64,000 nucleotides of DNA from an uncultured Treponema sp. (GTDB lineage Bacteria; Spirochaetota; Spirochaetia; Treponematales; Treponemataceae), in contig CALCRU010000044.1 in the NCBI GenBank assembly GCA_937894335.1, positions 1 to 64,000 on the forward strand, in the 5' to 3' direction. The notes beneath the pieces are model-generated. The model saw only the letters and a list, made by a program, of their open reading frames with translations. It was not told the origin of the DNA and searched no databases. Both the position numbers and the translations under genes were made by a program. Every line of letters starts with the position of its first letter. Positions within the stretch are counted from its first letter, which is position 1. Below, in pieces: positions 7,638 through 16,263 of the stretch.

Positions 7638-7672
7638 AATAAAAGGTAAGGCTAGCCACCTTGCCTTTTATT
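7638..7672 (+). terminator. long hairpin between the two tiny membrane peptide genes
   Basis: A 14-bp stem (7638-7651 with 7659-7672, one G-U pair) and seven-base loop; the 3' arm ends in TTTTATT. It can act as a terminator or as an RNA-stability element upstream of the second peptide gene. Confidence 0.65.
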
Positions 7673-7702
7673 AAAGTTTAGTCATTGTACGGAGGTTTGT
7701 CA

Positions 7703-7792
7703 ATGATTACAAAAAGACTTGTAAATATTCTTTCAAACATATTCCGTTTTGCAGCACTTGCAATTCTGATTATTATTCTGGTGGTAAAATAA
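7703..7792 (+). CDS. 29-residue membrane peptide
   Basis: The ATG is preceded by CGGAGG. The product MITKRLVNIL... has a short basic start and one membrane helix (FAALAILIIILVV). It overlaps the next gene (TAATG), so the two are coupled. Same architecture as the 33-residue peptide 80 bases upstream, without obvious sequence identity. Confidence 0.55.
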   Translation: MITKRLVNILSNIFRFAALAILIIILVVK

Positions 7793-7986
7793 TGGAACCC
7801 AAAAAATCCACCCACGGCGGAGCCCGAGAAGGTGCAGGACGTCCCGCTTCTGGAGACCCTACAAAGAAATTCTCCATGGCCGCCAAAACATCAGAGTATG
7901 AACTTATCAGCCAGGCAGCAAAAAAAGCCGGAAAAACCATAAGCCGCTACCTGGTAGATCTAGCCCTAAAAGACATCAACAGTTAG
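7792..7986 (+). CDS. small basic DNA-binding-like protein
   Basis: 64 residues. The N-terminus GGAREGAGRP is the common phage/plasmid small-protein motif, resembling an AT-hook, and the C-terminal part (TSEYELISQAAKKAGKTISR) fits a ribbon-helix-helix or CopG/MobC-like fold. It is coupled to the 29-residue peptide and convergent with the repressor. A regulator of the small operon is plausible. Confidence 0.6.
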   Translation: MEPKKSTHGGAREGAGRPASGDPTKKFSMAAKTSEYELISQAAKKAGKTISRYLVDLALKDINS

Positions 7987-7994
7987 CACATCAG

Positions 7995-8022
7995 CCCCGC
8001 AACACCTTGCGGGGTCTTTTTA
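7995..8022 (+). terminator. terminator between convergent small operon and repressor
   Basis: Stem CCCCGCAA / TTGCGGGG with loop CACC, then TCTTTTT. Confidence 0.85.
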
Positions 8023-8025
8023 TCC

Positions 8026-8700
8026 CTACATCCCCAATCTCGACACCACCCCTCGCACCAGGTACAGCGCGCGTAAATCTTCTTTTTTTACGTTGGTGTC
8101 GCCAGCGTAAGCCGGGTTAATAGACCGCAGAATAATGTATTCTTCCGTCTTGCCAGGATGTACAGTTTTTACAACGCGCCATGCATCTGTGATTACCAGG
8201 TAGATTTCGCCCCAGAGAATCTGGTCGCAGGTTACGGCCTGGCTTACGGCAATAACGTCGCCATTGGAGATTTTGGGCTCCATGCTCGAACCGTACACAG
8301 GGAAACACGCAATGCAGTCTTTGAAGCCCGGAATGGAAAGCACTCCCGCAGGCGTTTCTTCCTTGAGGTCCAGTGATTCCGCAATGTGCACCATAACGTC
8401 TATGTCGTAGAACGGAATGCAAGCTGTTTCTTCTCCTTCTGCAGGGATGATTTGCAGGGGTGAAGCTGCTGCAACATCCGTGATGAACATTTCGCCCTCA
8501 CCAGTTAGAAGCCAGTTGATGTTGATTCCTGATTCTGCAAATTTACGATAGTTTTCAGCATCAATCGTAGTCTTTAATTGCCCGCTTAAATACCTTGCCA
8601 AATTTGCATAGGCAAATCCAAGTTTCTCTGCAAACTCTTTTTTGCTTGCAACCATCTTTCTTTTCGTCATTTCCTCATAAAGAGATTCAAGTCTTGTCAT
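8026..8700 (-). CDS. phage repressor, HTH plus S24 (LexA/CI-type) autoprotease
   Basis: 224 residues. The N-terminal helix-turn-helix spans about residues 20-55 and is followed by the GININWLLTGEGEMF linker typical of phage CI-like repressors. The C-terminal S24 domain has the catalytic serine in YGSSMEP (S139) and lysine in RVVKTV (K178), so it can self-cleave when RecA is activated. It is divergent from the early operon across a region with repeated TCGTAA operators. Its role is maintenance of lysogeny with SOS-inducible release. Mu itself uses an unrelated repressor, so this is a lambdoid-type control module on a Mu-like phage. Confidence 0.9.
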   Translation of the reverse strand: MTRLESLYEEMTKRKMVASKKEFAEKLGFAYANLARYLSGQLKTTIDAENYRKFAESGININWLLTGEGEMFITDVAAASPLQIIPAEGEETACIPFYDIDVMVHIAESLDLKEETPAGVLSIPGFKDCIACFPVYGSSMEPKISNGDVIAVSQAVTCDQILWGEIYLVITDAWRVVKTVHPGKTEEYIILRSINPAYAGDTNVKKEDLRALYLVRGVVSRLGM

Positions 8701-8714
8701 AATTTCCTCAAAAG

Positions 8715-8780
8715 TCGTAAATATTACGATTATTTTCGTAATATTTACTTGACAATCATCATATTTAAGATATAATCGTA
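8715..8780. promoter_or_regulatory. repressor operator cluster
   Basis: A perfect palindrome TCGTAAATATTACGA at 8715-8729 and further TCGTAA half-sites at 8736 and 8775 surround and overlap the early promoter. They are the obvious binding sites for the adjacent S24-type repressor. Confidence 0.7.
8749..8776 (+). promoter_or_regulatory. early promoter of the prophage
   Basis: TTGACA at 8749-8754, 16-base spacer, TATAAT at 8771-8776, embedded among TCGTAA operator half-sites. It faces the Ner-MuA-MuB operon. Confidence 0.8.
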
Positions 8781-8792
8781 ATTGTGATGAAA

Positions 8793-8850
8793 AGTTGACA
8801 AATCAACTTGCTAATTCTCCACGGAAACAATGCAGATTTATTTGTCAACT
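8793..8850. promoter_or_regulatory. inverted repeat in the early leader, possible Ner operator
   Basis: AGTTGACAAAT (8793-8803) and its exact reverse complement ATTTGTCAACT (8840-8850) flank 36 bases, between the early promoter and the Ner-like gene. It may bind the Ner-like protein, or form an RNA stem in the leader. Confidence 0.5.
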
Positions 8851-8885
8851 AATCAGAATATCGACAGAAAAGGAGGAAAAGAAGA

Positions 8886-9206
8886 GTGAAAAACCAGAAG
8901 CCAATGACAGATGAAGAACTCAGAGAATTCATCGCACAGAAAATGGCAGAGAATAAAGCCAAAGCCCTTGCTCGTGCATCAAAGAAAATCACACCCGAAC
9001 AGGGCTTGTACATCAAGTACAGATTGAAGTGCGTGGGAACATCAAGCGCAGACATAGCGTTGGAACTCGGTTGTTCAAAACAGAATGTTTGCAACGTTCT
9101 TTCCGGCAAATCACACAGCCAGCGCATAGAACGTGCGGTTGCATCCCGTCTCGGCTACAAAAGCTGGAACGACATGGTAACGGAGCTGAGGGAGAAGGCA
9201 GCATGA
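8886..9206 (+). CDS. Ner-like helix-turn-helix regulator
   Basis: 106 residues. The C-terminal half holds a helix-turn-helix (TSSADIALELGCSKQNVCNV) followed by RIERAVASRLGYKSW, close to the Ner/Nlp pattern. As first gene of the early operon, divergent from the repressor, it occupies the place of Mu ner, a Cro-like repressor that limits early transcription and opposes lysogeny. The ribosome site AGGAGG is upstream. The stop overlaps the next start (ATGA). Confidence 0.7.
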   Translation: MKNQKPMTDEELREFIAQKMAENKAKALARASKKITPEQGLYIKYRLKCVGTSSADIALELGCSKQNVCNVLSGKSHSQRIERAVASRLGYKSWNDMVTELREKAA

Positions 9207-9496
9207 TGTGCGATGAAAATGATCTGCCGCGTAAGATTGCGGTCTTCAACGCAATGGCACGGTGCATCTCGGAGAACTGGCCGGAATGTGAGCTGGTCGC
9301 CAATGTCCCCGGATACGGAGCGGTGCCGAGTGCCGAGGTGCCCATCGAGAACGTGGGCATCTACCGATCGGGAAAACTCCTTGCCCACAGGCTGCTTTCC
9401 ACAAGCGGAACTGCGGCAAGGATGATGAAGGAAATCTGCGGGGCATTCTGTCTCGCCCTGGAACAGGAGGAAAAACATGTTCAGAAAAAGAATTGA
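9203..9496 (+). CDS. hypothetical early phage protein
   Basis: 97 residues starting in the stop codon of the Ner-like gene. GC-rich relative to the rest of the early operon. I recognise no family; it has three methionine/cysteine-rich helical stretches and no membrane segment. It overlaps the next gene by 20 bases, so all three are coupled. Confidence 0.6.
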   Translation: MMCDENDLPRKIAVFNAMARCISENWPECELVANVPGYGAVPSAEVPIENVGIYRSGKLLAHRLLSTSGTAARMMKEICGAFCLALEQEEKHVQKKN

Positions 9497-9959
9497 GCAA
9501 CCCTGCATTGCGGACACAGGCGTCGGCGCACCCTATGTGGCAAACCCGGAGTCCATCGTCCGTAAAAGCGCGCACATGCTCTGCACCCTGCCGGAAGCAA
9601 GTCCGCTCCGTGCATTCTGGAAAAACGCATACCGCCGCTCGGTGGAGGAAGTCAACATCAGAAGCGTGATGAGGGAGGAAGCCATGGGACTTTGGAAAAA
9701 CGGAAGGAAGCCGCCATTCATGGAAAGCGGCAGCAAGGAGGACCTCACGGCAGAGCGCATACCGTATGCGGTGGCCGCCATGAGCTACGAGGGGCTCCAG
9801 TTCGCGGCGGCGGGATTCTTCATGCTTGCCAAAGACATGGGGCTTTCACCTTCGGACGCGGTGTGGCTCATAGACGTAAAGGGAAACAAAAGGGGAAACG
9901 TGACCGCACTCACAATTTCCCCCGCAAAAGAAAGTCCTGACGGCAATGATGCCGCCTAG
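9477..9959 (+). CDS. hypothetical early phage protein
   Basis: 160 residues, GC-rich like its upstream neighbour, with which it overlaps by 20 bases. A glycine/alanine helix (YEGLQFAAAGFFMLAKDMG) is conserved-looking, and the C-terminus is charged. No family recognised. Base composition sets this pair apart from the AT-richer Gam and transposase genes that follow, pointing to a separate origin for these two genes. Confidence 0.6.
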   Translation: MFRKRIEQPCIADTGVGAPYVANPESIVRKSAHMLCTLPEASPLRAFWKNAYRRSVEEVNIRSVMREEAMGLWKNGRKPPFMESGSKEDLTAERIPYAVAAMSYEGLQFAAAGFFMLAKDMGLSPSDAVWLIDVKGNKRGNVTALTISPAKESPDGNDAA

Positions 9960-9990
9960 ACATAAAACATATTACCATAAGGAGAAAAAA

Positions 9991-10578
9991 ATGGGAACAA
10001 GGTATAAGCCAGAAGGTTCAAAAGTTGAGAGTCTTGAAGATGTAGAACAGGCTCTCAACGAAATCAGGAATGCAGAAAGCGAAATCTTTAAGATTGATTC
10101 TGCCGCAGATGTTCAGATTGCCAAAATCCGTGAAAAGGCTGCAAAGGACGGAGAGAAATACCGCAACTCCATTCAGGCAGCTGTTGCAAAGGTTCAGTCA
10201 TACGCAGACTACAACAAGGACGAGCTTTTCAAAAAAGCTAAATCCATTGAGCTTGAAAACGGTACATTCGGTTACCGCCAGAGCACAAAGGTAAGCGTTA
10301 AGAAAGTTACAGGCGAGCTTTTGCACAAGCTTATTGAGCGTAAGACTGAGGAAATGAAAGCAGAAGCAGACCGCGGTATTAAGGCTCAGCTCAAAGAAGA
10401 AATTGCAAAACTTGAAGTCTGTATCAAGGTTGAAGAAAAGCTTCAGAAAAAGGCAATCGGCGAACTTTCGGACGAAGCTCGTCTTGCAATTCAGGCACAG
10501 AAAATTACAGAAGATCAGTTCTTCTGTGAAACAAAAAAAGAAGAAGTCAATCAGGAGCTTCTCAAAGCAGCAGACTGA
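9991..10578 (+). CDS. gam: Mu Gam-like host-nuclease inhibitor
   Basis: 195 residues from the ATG at 9991, which follows AAGGAG; a longer frame begins inside the upstream gene. The order SLEDVEQALNEIRNAESEI, a long helix, then ENGTFGYRQST is the signature of the Mu Gam family (Ku-like proteins that bind double-stranded ends and block RecBCD-type exonucleases). It protects transposing or replicating phage DNA. It lies ahead of the transposase genes. Confidence 0.85.
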   Translation: MGTRYKPEGSKVESLEDVEQALNEIRNAESEIFKIDSAADVQIAKIREKAAKDGEKYRNSIQAAVAKVQSYADYNKDELFKKAKSIELENGTFGYRQSTKVSVKKVTGELLHKLIERKTEEMKAEADRGIKAQLKEEIAKLEVCIKVEEKLQKKAIGELSDEARLAIQAQKITEDQFFCETKKEEVNQELLKAAD

Positions 10579-10635
10579 AATAATCGGGCTGGAGCTATCT
10601 GGATGTCAGCTCCAGCTGACAAAGGAGTTTTTTAA

Positions 10636-11430
10636 ATGAACAGTCTAGTACAAAAAAACAGCGCACTTACACCAGAACAGGCTTTTCCTTTCCGCCGCGA
10701 AATTGATTCGTGGGATATGAACAGTGCGGTACAGGCCCTCAGGCCAAAAGTTGAACAGCTCAAAAGTGTAAGCCTGGATGTTGCCCGCGATCTTTGGATT
10801 GCACATGAAGCTCTTGCCCAGAGAGGAGGAGACCGCCGCAGTGAAGATGCACAGACCTTCGGCTTTTGCGACTTCCTGGAGCTTGTAGGGCTTTCAAAAA
10901 AGACAGCCTATCTTTGGCTCAAGCTTTATGATGCAGCAAACGACAGAGTTCTTACACCGGAAGAATATGCGCTTGAAAATGCAAAGAGTGCAAATCCGCA
11001 GCTGCCACAAGTAGATGCAGAGTTTGAACATCTTATTGCTCACGCAATGGCAACTGGAGAACGTCTTGCAGGCTGGACCAATGAGCACGAACGTGTTTAC
11101 AAAATCCGCAAGGCAAATGAACGCGCTGCAGAACTTGCCCGCACTTGGGGAAAGAAGAAAATCCGCCTTAACTGGGGAGATGATGATTACTTTGCAAAAA
11201 CTCTTCTTCACAACGGCAGACAGTACACAAAAATCAATCTTGAAAACCGCGACCAGTACGAAGCTCAGCTGAATATCTTTGGTGCTTTGGCAGATTTTCT
11301 TACAAGCATTGAAAATCCGGCAACCCGCCTTGCAGCTGTGTGTAACATCGGCTTGCGTGTTCGCGAGCTTGTAAACGAGATTGCAGAAACAGACAGAGAG
11401 CTTAATGCTTTTACGGGAGTTGATGCATGA
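10636..11430 (+). CDS. early phage protein, possible DNA-binding regulator
   Basis: 264 residues. Around residues 75-100 the segment FCDFLELVGLSKKTAYLWLKLYDAA resembles a helix-turn-helix. The remainder is helical and charged. I recognise no named family. It overlaps the MuA-type transposase gene by four bases (ATGA), so it is probably made together with the transposase and may help transposition or its control. Confidence 0.6.
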   Translation: MNSLVQKNSALTPEQAFPFRREIDSWDMNSAVQALRPKVEQLKSVSLDVARDLWIAHEALAQRGGDRRSEDAQTFGFCDFLELVGLSKKTAYLWLKLYDAANDRVLTPEEYALENAKSANPQLPQVDAEFEHLIAHAMATGERLAGWTNEHERVYKIRKANERAAELARTWGKKKIRLNWGDDDYFAKTLLHNGRQYTKINLENRDQYEAQLNIFGALADFLTSIENPATRLAAVCNIGLRVRELVNEIAETDRELNAFTGVDA

Positions 11431-13499
11431 GCGGAACTGTCAGAACCTTTGCACCTGTGACAGATAAAAAATATCCTCTGCGCGCCGCTGTGTACGATGC
11501 ATTCCGCAAACGCAGTCCGCTTATCTCAAAGGCAAGAGCCTATGAGCAGATTGCAAATCAGTTCAACATTTCTGTTCCTACTGTTCAGCGTTATATCCGC
11601 AAAATGGAAAACGGTTCTATGTTTGCCCTTCCGGAAGGAAGACAGGGCCGCCATGTTTATGCATGGGATGACGAAGCACTGAGTTTCTTTACAAACTTTA
11701 TGCTTGCCGCCATTCAGCAGGTAGGCGGATGTACTGTGCGTAATGCTTACAACAACACAAAGGCAGAAGCTCAACGACAGGGCTGGCAGATTGGAAGCGA
11801 AGCAAGTGCATACGTCCACGCCCGAAACATCAGCCCCGCAATGAAGCTTCTTGCAAAAGGCGGTCAGCGTGCTTTGGATAATATGTTCTACATCAGCCGC
11901 GACCTTTCTAAACTGTTACCTTTCCAGCTGATAGTCGGCGATCAGCACATCTTTGACTTCTGGTGTCTTAATCCAAATTCTACAGGCAAAAAGGATATGT
12001 ACATCAGGGCAGAATGCTATCTCTGGCTTGATATGGCAACACGACTTGTGTACGGAATCAGCTTTGATATTGCTTATAACACTTATACCGTAACACGAGC
12101 CTTGCGAATGGGAATCAAAAGATTCGGTAAGTTTGAAAGCACCTACAACGATAACGGTTCAAGCGAAAAATCAAAGCTTGCAGACCAGATTGTAGAACGC
12201 CTGCAGAACTACGGAGTACGTTTCCTGGACGAAGCAGATTTGTACCACGCCGACAACGGACGCTACATTGTCGAAGACACAGAGGGGCTTGTTGTAGACG
12301 TAGTTCCAACAAAAGCTGAATGGGAAAAGCAGCACCGCAGAATCTTTGCCCGTGTAAAGAACGCAAAGACAAAACCAATCGAGCGATTCTTCAACACACT
12401 TGAACAGATTCTGCGTGACCAGTGTCTGCCGGGTCTTGTAAAAGGATTGGCAATTTCTGCACCAGAAGAAGAACAGGCAACAAAACGTCTGGAATGGCAA
12501 AAGCAGAACGGCTACATCCTTTCTTACGACGAGTTCATTCATCAGGTTGTTAAGGCAATCGACATCTACGAAAACCGCGTTCATTCTTCACTCGGCTGTT
12601 CACCAAAAGAAAAGCTTGAACAGTACAAGCGCGACGGCTGGATGCCTACCTTCATAGATCCTCGTGATGAAGCATACCTTTTCATGGAAAGCACAATGCG
12701 CCAGGTAAAAGGCGACAGAATCGAACTGAACGGAACAGAGTACATTGGTCCAGATTTAACACAGGAAATGATTCTGCAGAACCGCGGAACCCTTGTTGCT
12801 TACAACCGTCAGAAGATAGAAATCCGCTACGATCCGGAAAATCTTGACCTTGGTGTATTTGCAATTGAACCAGGAACAAATCACGCAATTGCGCTCCGTC
12901 CTGTAAAGAAGATTGACATGCTTGATGACCAGGAAATGCTCGAACAGCTCGAATGGAAAAAACGCAATATGCGGGCCGTTCAGGAAGCGTTTAAAACTGC
13001 CACACAAAACAAGAACGTGCGTGTTCTTTCTGAGCCGCAGAAGTTTACAGAACTTCACACTGCAGAAGAACTTGCAGAAAAAGCAATGCAGAATCAGCTT
13101 GAATATACAAAGCCGGAAACAGTAATTCCGACACCTGTTATAAAAAAAGCTGATGTGGAAAAAGAAGAAGTACGCGACATTCCACTTGCAGTAAGCAGAC
13201 GGAAAGAAGATTTTGGAACAATGCCACAATCTTACAACCGTCGCGAAGAGAGCCTTTCACAGGAAGATTTCCTGGAAACTCTTGCTGCACGAATCGGAAA
13301 CGAAAATGTACTTCGTGCCCACGGTAAACCGGTATTCTACACCGACCGCGAGCGTTATGAATACATCTTGAATCAGTTCTATTCAGGCGAACATTTAAGC
13401 CGAGAAGATTCTGATTTTAAGTTTGATTATGAAAGCAAAATGACACCCAACGAAGAAAATTATTTTGCCTCATACATCAAAGAAAAATTTCACAGATAA
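11427..13499 (+). CDS. MuA-type DDE transposase
   Basis: 690 residues, near the 663 of MuA. N-terminal helix-turn-helix (NISVPTVQRYIRKM, about residues 47-60) for end or enhancer binding; RNase H-like core with D172 (VGDQHIFD), D242 (YNDNGSS) and E319 (KPIERFF); then the beta-barrel and a long charged tail, as expected for MuB contact. It cuts phage ends and joins them to target DNA for integration and replicative transposition. The overlap with the preceding gene and 18-base gap to MuB show a tight operon. All three catalytic acids are present, so the element may be active. Confidence 0.95.
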   Translation: MSGTVRTFAPVTDKKYPLRAAVYDAFRKRSPLISKARAYEQIANQFNISVPTVQRYIRKMENGSMFALPEGRQGRHVYAWDDEALSFFTNFMLAAIQQVGGCTVRNAYNNTKAEAQRQGWQIGSEASAYVHARNISPAMKLLAKGGQRALDNMFYISRDLSKLLPFQLIVGDQHIFDFWCLNPNSTGKKDMYIRAECYLWLDMATRLVYGISFDIAYNTYTVTRALRMGIKRFGKFESTYNDNGSSEKSKLADQIVERLQNYGVRFLDEADLYHADNGRYIVEDTEGLVVDVVPTKAEWEKQHRRIFARVKNAKTKPIERFFNTLEQILRDQCLPGLVKGLAISAPEEEQATKRLEWQKQNGYILSYDEFIHQVVKAIDIYENRVHSSLGCSPKEKLEQYKRDGWMPTFIDPRDEAYLFMESTMRQVKGDRIELNGTEYIGPDLTQEMILQNRGTLVAYNRQKIEIRYDPENLDLGVFAIEPGTNHAIALRPVKKIDMLDDQEMLEQLEWKKRNMRAVQEAFKTATQNKNVRVLSEPQKFTELHTAEELAEKAMQNQLEYTKPETVIPTPVIKKADVEKEEVRDIPLAVSRRKEDFGTMPQSYNRREESLSQEDFLETLAARIGNENVLRAHGKPVFYTDRERYEYILNQFYSGEHLSREDSDFKFDYESKMTPNEENYFASYIKEKFHR

Positions 13500-13517
13500 C
13501 ACATAGGAGAAGAAATT

Positions 13518-14402
13518 ATGGATTTAAGGAATTGGATTGAAAACAACAGACTTTCCATGCAGGAAGCAGCCCGCATAATCGGCGTTGATAAATCTCAAAT
13601 CGTCAAAATCTGCCAACATAACTACCCAAACTGGCAAGAAAAAGAACTTGAGTATATCGAGCGCCTCAAGAATGCGGGCTACACAAACAGTATACCACAA
13701 GGTATTGCAATTGATACAGACGTGCTGGTGCTTACGCCAAGCGTTTCACGCTTCAAAGCTCTTGCAGATGACCTGATTGCGCCGGAAGGAACGCTCTCAA
13801 GCTCTATCGGAATGGCAATCGGAACCGCCGAGCGCGGAAAAACACACTCAGCAAAATGGTACGTTCAGGAAAATCAGAATGCAGCTTATGTTCTATTTGT
13901 GGACGGCTCAACCAAAACACAACTCATGCGCGACATCTGCGAGGCCGTTGCACACACAAGGCCACACAGCTTTGGTGAATGCCTTACCGTACTTGAAGAA
14001 AACTGCAAGTACACAAGACGGCTTGTAATCATAGACGAGGCCGACAAGCTCCCTGTCCGCTATCTTGAGATTATCCGCGCCGTAAACGAACGCTGCCAGC
14101 TTCCGTTCCTTCTCGTAGGAGAGGAAGGGCTTAAAACAAAAACAGACAGAATCCCGCGCCTCAGAAGCAGAATCAGAAATCCTATAGTTCTCTTCGACCG
14201 CGCCCAGGCAGTAGATGTTGCCGCCTATTACCACGAAGCAGCCGGAATCGAAATCAACAAAGATACAGCCGACAGACTTGTGCGTCATGCTCAGGGAGGC
14301 TTCCGCTCAATTGTCAACGACTCAATCGCAATCAGCAAGATGGCAAAAGCTTCTGGACTTGCCACCATCACCGACAACATGCTCGACAAGCTTTGTGCAT
14401 AG
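13518..14402 (+). CDS. MuB-type target-selection ATPase
   Basis: 294 residues. N-terminal helix-turn-helix (SMQEAARIIGVDKSQIVKI), then an AAA+ core with P-loop GTAERGKT (residues 102-109) and Walker B LVIIDEADK (169-177). MuB coats target DNA, recruits the MuA complex and gives target immunity. Located directly after the transposase, as in Mu. Confidence 0.93.
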   Translation: MDLRNWIENNRLSMQEAARIIGVDKSQIVKICQHNYPNWQEKELEYIERLKNAGYTNSIPQGIAIDTDVLVLTPSVSRFKALADDLIAPEGTLSSSIGMAIGTAERGKTHSAKWYVQENQNAAYVLFVDGSTKTQLMRDICEAVAHTRPHSFGECLTVLEENCKYTRRLVIIDEADKLPVRYLEIIRAVNERCQLPFLLVGEEGLKTKTDRIPRLRSRIRNPIVLFDRAQAVDVAAYYHEAAGIEINKDTADRLVRHAQGGFRSIVNDSIAISKMAKASGLATITDNMLDKLCA

Positions 14403-14411
14403 GAGGGTAAG

Positions 14412-14828
14412 ATGGATAACCGTTCAAACAGAAGCCGCTTAATCAGCAAAATACACGCACAGAAAAACGCTGCAGGACTTGATGATGCAACCTACCGCAT
14501 CATCATCTCCGGGGCCAGCGGAAAGCAGAGCTGCACCGAATGTTCCATGAAGGAGTTGAAGCAGATTTTTACAGACCTCAATTCCGTTCTTGAAAAACAG
14601 GGCAAGCAGACATTCCGCTATTATCCGCGATGGGAACAGCCAACGCTTAAAGATGCCGTAACCGCAAGAGCAAAGAAAATCCTTGGAGAAGACTGGCAGA
14701 ACCGTTTAGACAGCTTCGCAAAATCCAAGTTCTCAAAGGAAAGCTACACTCAATGCGATGGCTCTGAACTTCGCCGCATCATGGCTTTCCTTACGGTAGA
14801 GGAGCGCAGGGAGCGTGGAGCAGAATGA
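14412..14828 (+). CDS. GemA/gp16-like (DUF1018) regulator
   Basis: 138 residues beginning with the usual DUF1018 pattern: basic start, SKIHAQKNAAGLDDATYRIII, then a second conserved helical part. In Mu, Gp16/GemA affects host gene expression and DNA supercoiling through an unsettled mechanism. Overlaps the next gene by four bases. Confidence 0.82.
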   Translation: MDNRSNRSRLISKIHAQKNAAGLDDATYRIIISGASGKQSCTECSMKELKQIFTDLNSVLEKQGKQTFRYYPRWEQPTLKDAVTARAKKILGEDWQNRLDSFAKSKFSKESYTQCDGSELRRIMAFLTVEERRERGAE

Positions 14829-15175
14829 AAGAATCCTGGCTGTTCTCTAAGGACGAAATGTCTCAACCCCCGCTGACAGAAGAGCAGAAAAAAAGCCTCA
14901 TCCGCCGGATAATCGACAGCGCGCAGATGGGCTTTCAGTACATGTACAAGGTCAAGGAAGCCGCCGGACTACTCCATATTACCTACGACGAAATCCAGAC
15001 ATTGCTCAACTACTACAAGCTCGACTGCATCGTAATCCGCGACACAATCATCCGCATCCCCTGGTGGAGCCTTGCCGAATACCTCATAGACCCCGCTGAG
15101 GATGTCGAAGCAGCCTTTTACGCATACTTAAAAACACTTCCGCACAAAAAGCCGGAAGAAAAGAAAACTGCATAA
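14825..15175 (+). CDS. small helix-turn-helix phage protein
   Basis: 116 residues, coupled to the GemA-like gene by ATGA overlap. The segment YKVKEAAGLLHITYDEIQTLLNY followed by IIRIPWWSLAEYL has the look of an excisionase-like winged helix (MerR/HTH_17 type) with the recognition helix and a specificity wing. A role in transposition or late-gene control is plausible but unproven. Confidence 0.6.
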   Translation: MKESWLFSKDEMSQPPLTEEQKKSLIRRIIDSAQMGFQYMYKVKEAAGLLHITYDEIQTLLNYYKLDCIVIRDTIIRIPWWSLAEYLIDPAEDVEAAFYAYLKTLPHKKPEEKKTA

Positions 15176-15191
15176 CGCAGAAGGAACCCAA

Positions 15192-15482
15192 ATGAAAAAT
15201 AATCTTGCAGATTTGAATAATCATCTTTTTGCAATGCTTGAAGAATTAGAAGATGACGAACTCGACCAGGACACACAGAAGCTTGAAAAAACACTGAAAA
15301 AAGCGAGGGCAATAAGCTCCATTTCTTCTCAGATTCTCAAAGTTGCAAATGTACAGATCCAGGCAATAAAGACAATGGAAAATTGCAATCTTTTAAATAA
15401 AGATATGCCAGCTCTCCTGGCAATTAAAGACAGTTCAACAGAATCAGCATCACGCCAGAAGCTTCTTGGAGGTGTGAAATGA
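15192..15482 (+). CDS. hypothetical phage protein
   Basis: 96 residues, almost all helical, with acidic N-terminal part (LEELEDDELDQDTQKLE) and a lysine-rich middle. No family recognised. Overlaps the HNH gene by four bases; AAGGAA lies seven bases upstream of its ATG. Confidence 0.55.
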   Translation: MKNNLADLNNHLFAMLEELEDDELDQDTQKLEKTLKKARAISSISSQILKVANVQIQAIKTMENCNLLNKDMPALLAIKDSSTESASRQKLLGGVK

Positions 15483-16081
15483 AAGAAGAACGCTATCCAC
15501 CACATATACGTAAATTCCTGATTGAAAATAACAAGGGTAAATCAGCCAGGGAAATCACAGAGCTTTTGAACACAACCTTTGGCAAAGATTACACAGTTGC
15601 AGGAATAAAAGGATTACGCGCCAGAATGCATCTAGTCTCAGGACTTACAGGACATTTTGAAAAAGGCCATGTTCCAGCCAACAAAGGAAAGAAAGGATAT
15701 TGTTCTCCCGGATGTGAAAAAGGATGGTTCAAAAAAGGACATATTCCTCATAATTGTGTACCTGTAGGAACAGAAGCTATGACAACAGACGGATATTTAA
15801 AAATCAAAGTAGCGGAGCCGAATCAATGGCGTTTCAAGCACATAATGGAATGGGAAAAGCACAAGGGTAAAATTCCTGATGGCTACATGATTAGCTTTAA
15901 AGACGGCAATCATTACAACTTCAGTATTGAAAATCTGATGTGCATTTCCAGGAGTGAAAATGCAATTCTGAATCATCAGAAACTCAGATCCGAATCTGCA
16001 GAACAAACAGAAACCGCCGTTATCCTGGCTAAACTAAAACACAAAATCCAGCAGAAAAACAAAGGAGGACAGAGCAAATGA
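15479..16081 (+). CDS. HNH endonuclease family protein
   Basis: 200 residues. N-terminal helix-turn-helix-like part (SAREITELLNTTFGKDYTVAG), then linker repeats FEKGHVPANKGKKG and FKKGHIPHNC with histidine/cysteine, and a C-terminal HNH core RFKHIMEWEKHKGKIPDGYM ... DGNHYNFSIENL. Such proteins are common in phages as free-standing homing-type nickases or nucleases. Coupled to both neighbours by four-base overlaps. Confidence 0.8.
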   Translation: MKEERYPPHIRKFLIENNKGKSAREITELLNTTFGKDYTVAGIKGLRARMHLVSGLTGHFEKGHVPANKGKKGYCSPGCEKGWFKKGHIPHNCVPVGTEAMTTDGYLKIKVAEPNQWRFKHIMEWEKHKGKIPDGYMISFKDGNHYNFSIENLMCISRSENAILNHQKLRSESAEQTETAVILAKLKHKIQQKNKGGQSK

Positions 16082-16263
16082 CATTGAAATTTATAAGCAG
16101 CGATGACAAGGATTCCGTAGAATGCAAGGACTTGTGCTACGGAGAAATAATGGTTCTGATGTGCCGCATTTTGTGCGACGATAACTGGAAATACCAAGTT
16201 ATCCCGGACAAAGAAGAGGAAAAGAAAAATGATGTTAGCCATAGTGGAGAGAAATTATCATGA
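16078..16263 (+). CDS. hypothetical small phage protein
   Basis: 61 residues with four cysteines in the first half and a charged tail; no family recognised. Overlaps the HNH gene upstream and the next gene downstream (ATGA), supporting that it is translated. Confidence 0.5.
   Translation: MTLKFISSDDKDSVECKDLCYGEIMVLMCRILCDDNWKYQVIPDKEEEKKNDVSHSGEKLS

Noticed and set aside
9013..9575. Several 100-120-residue minus-strand frames in the early operon
   Set aside because: They arise from the high GC of the plus-strand genes here and lack ribosome sites.
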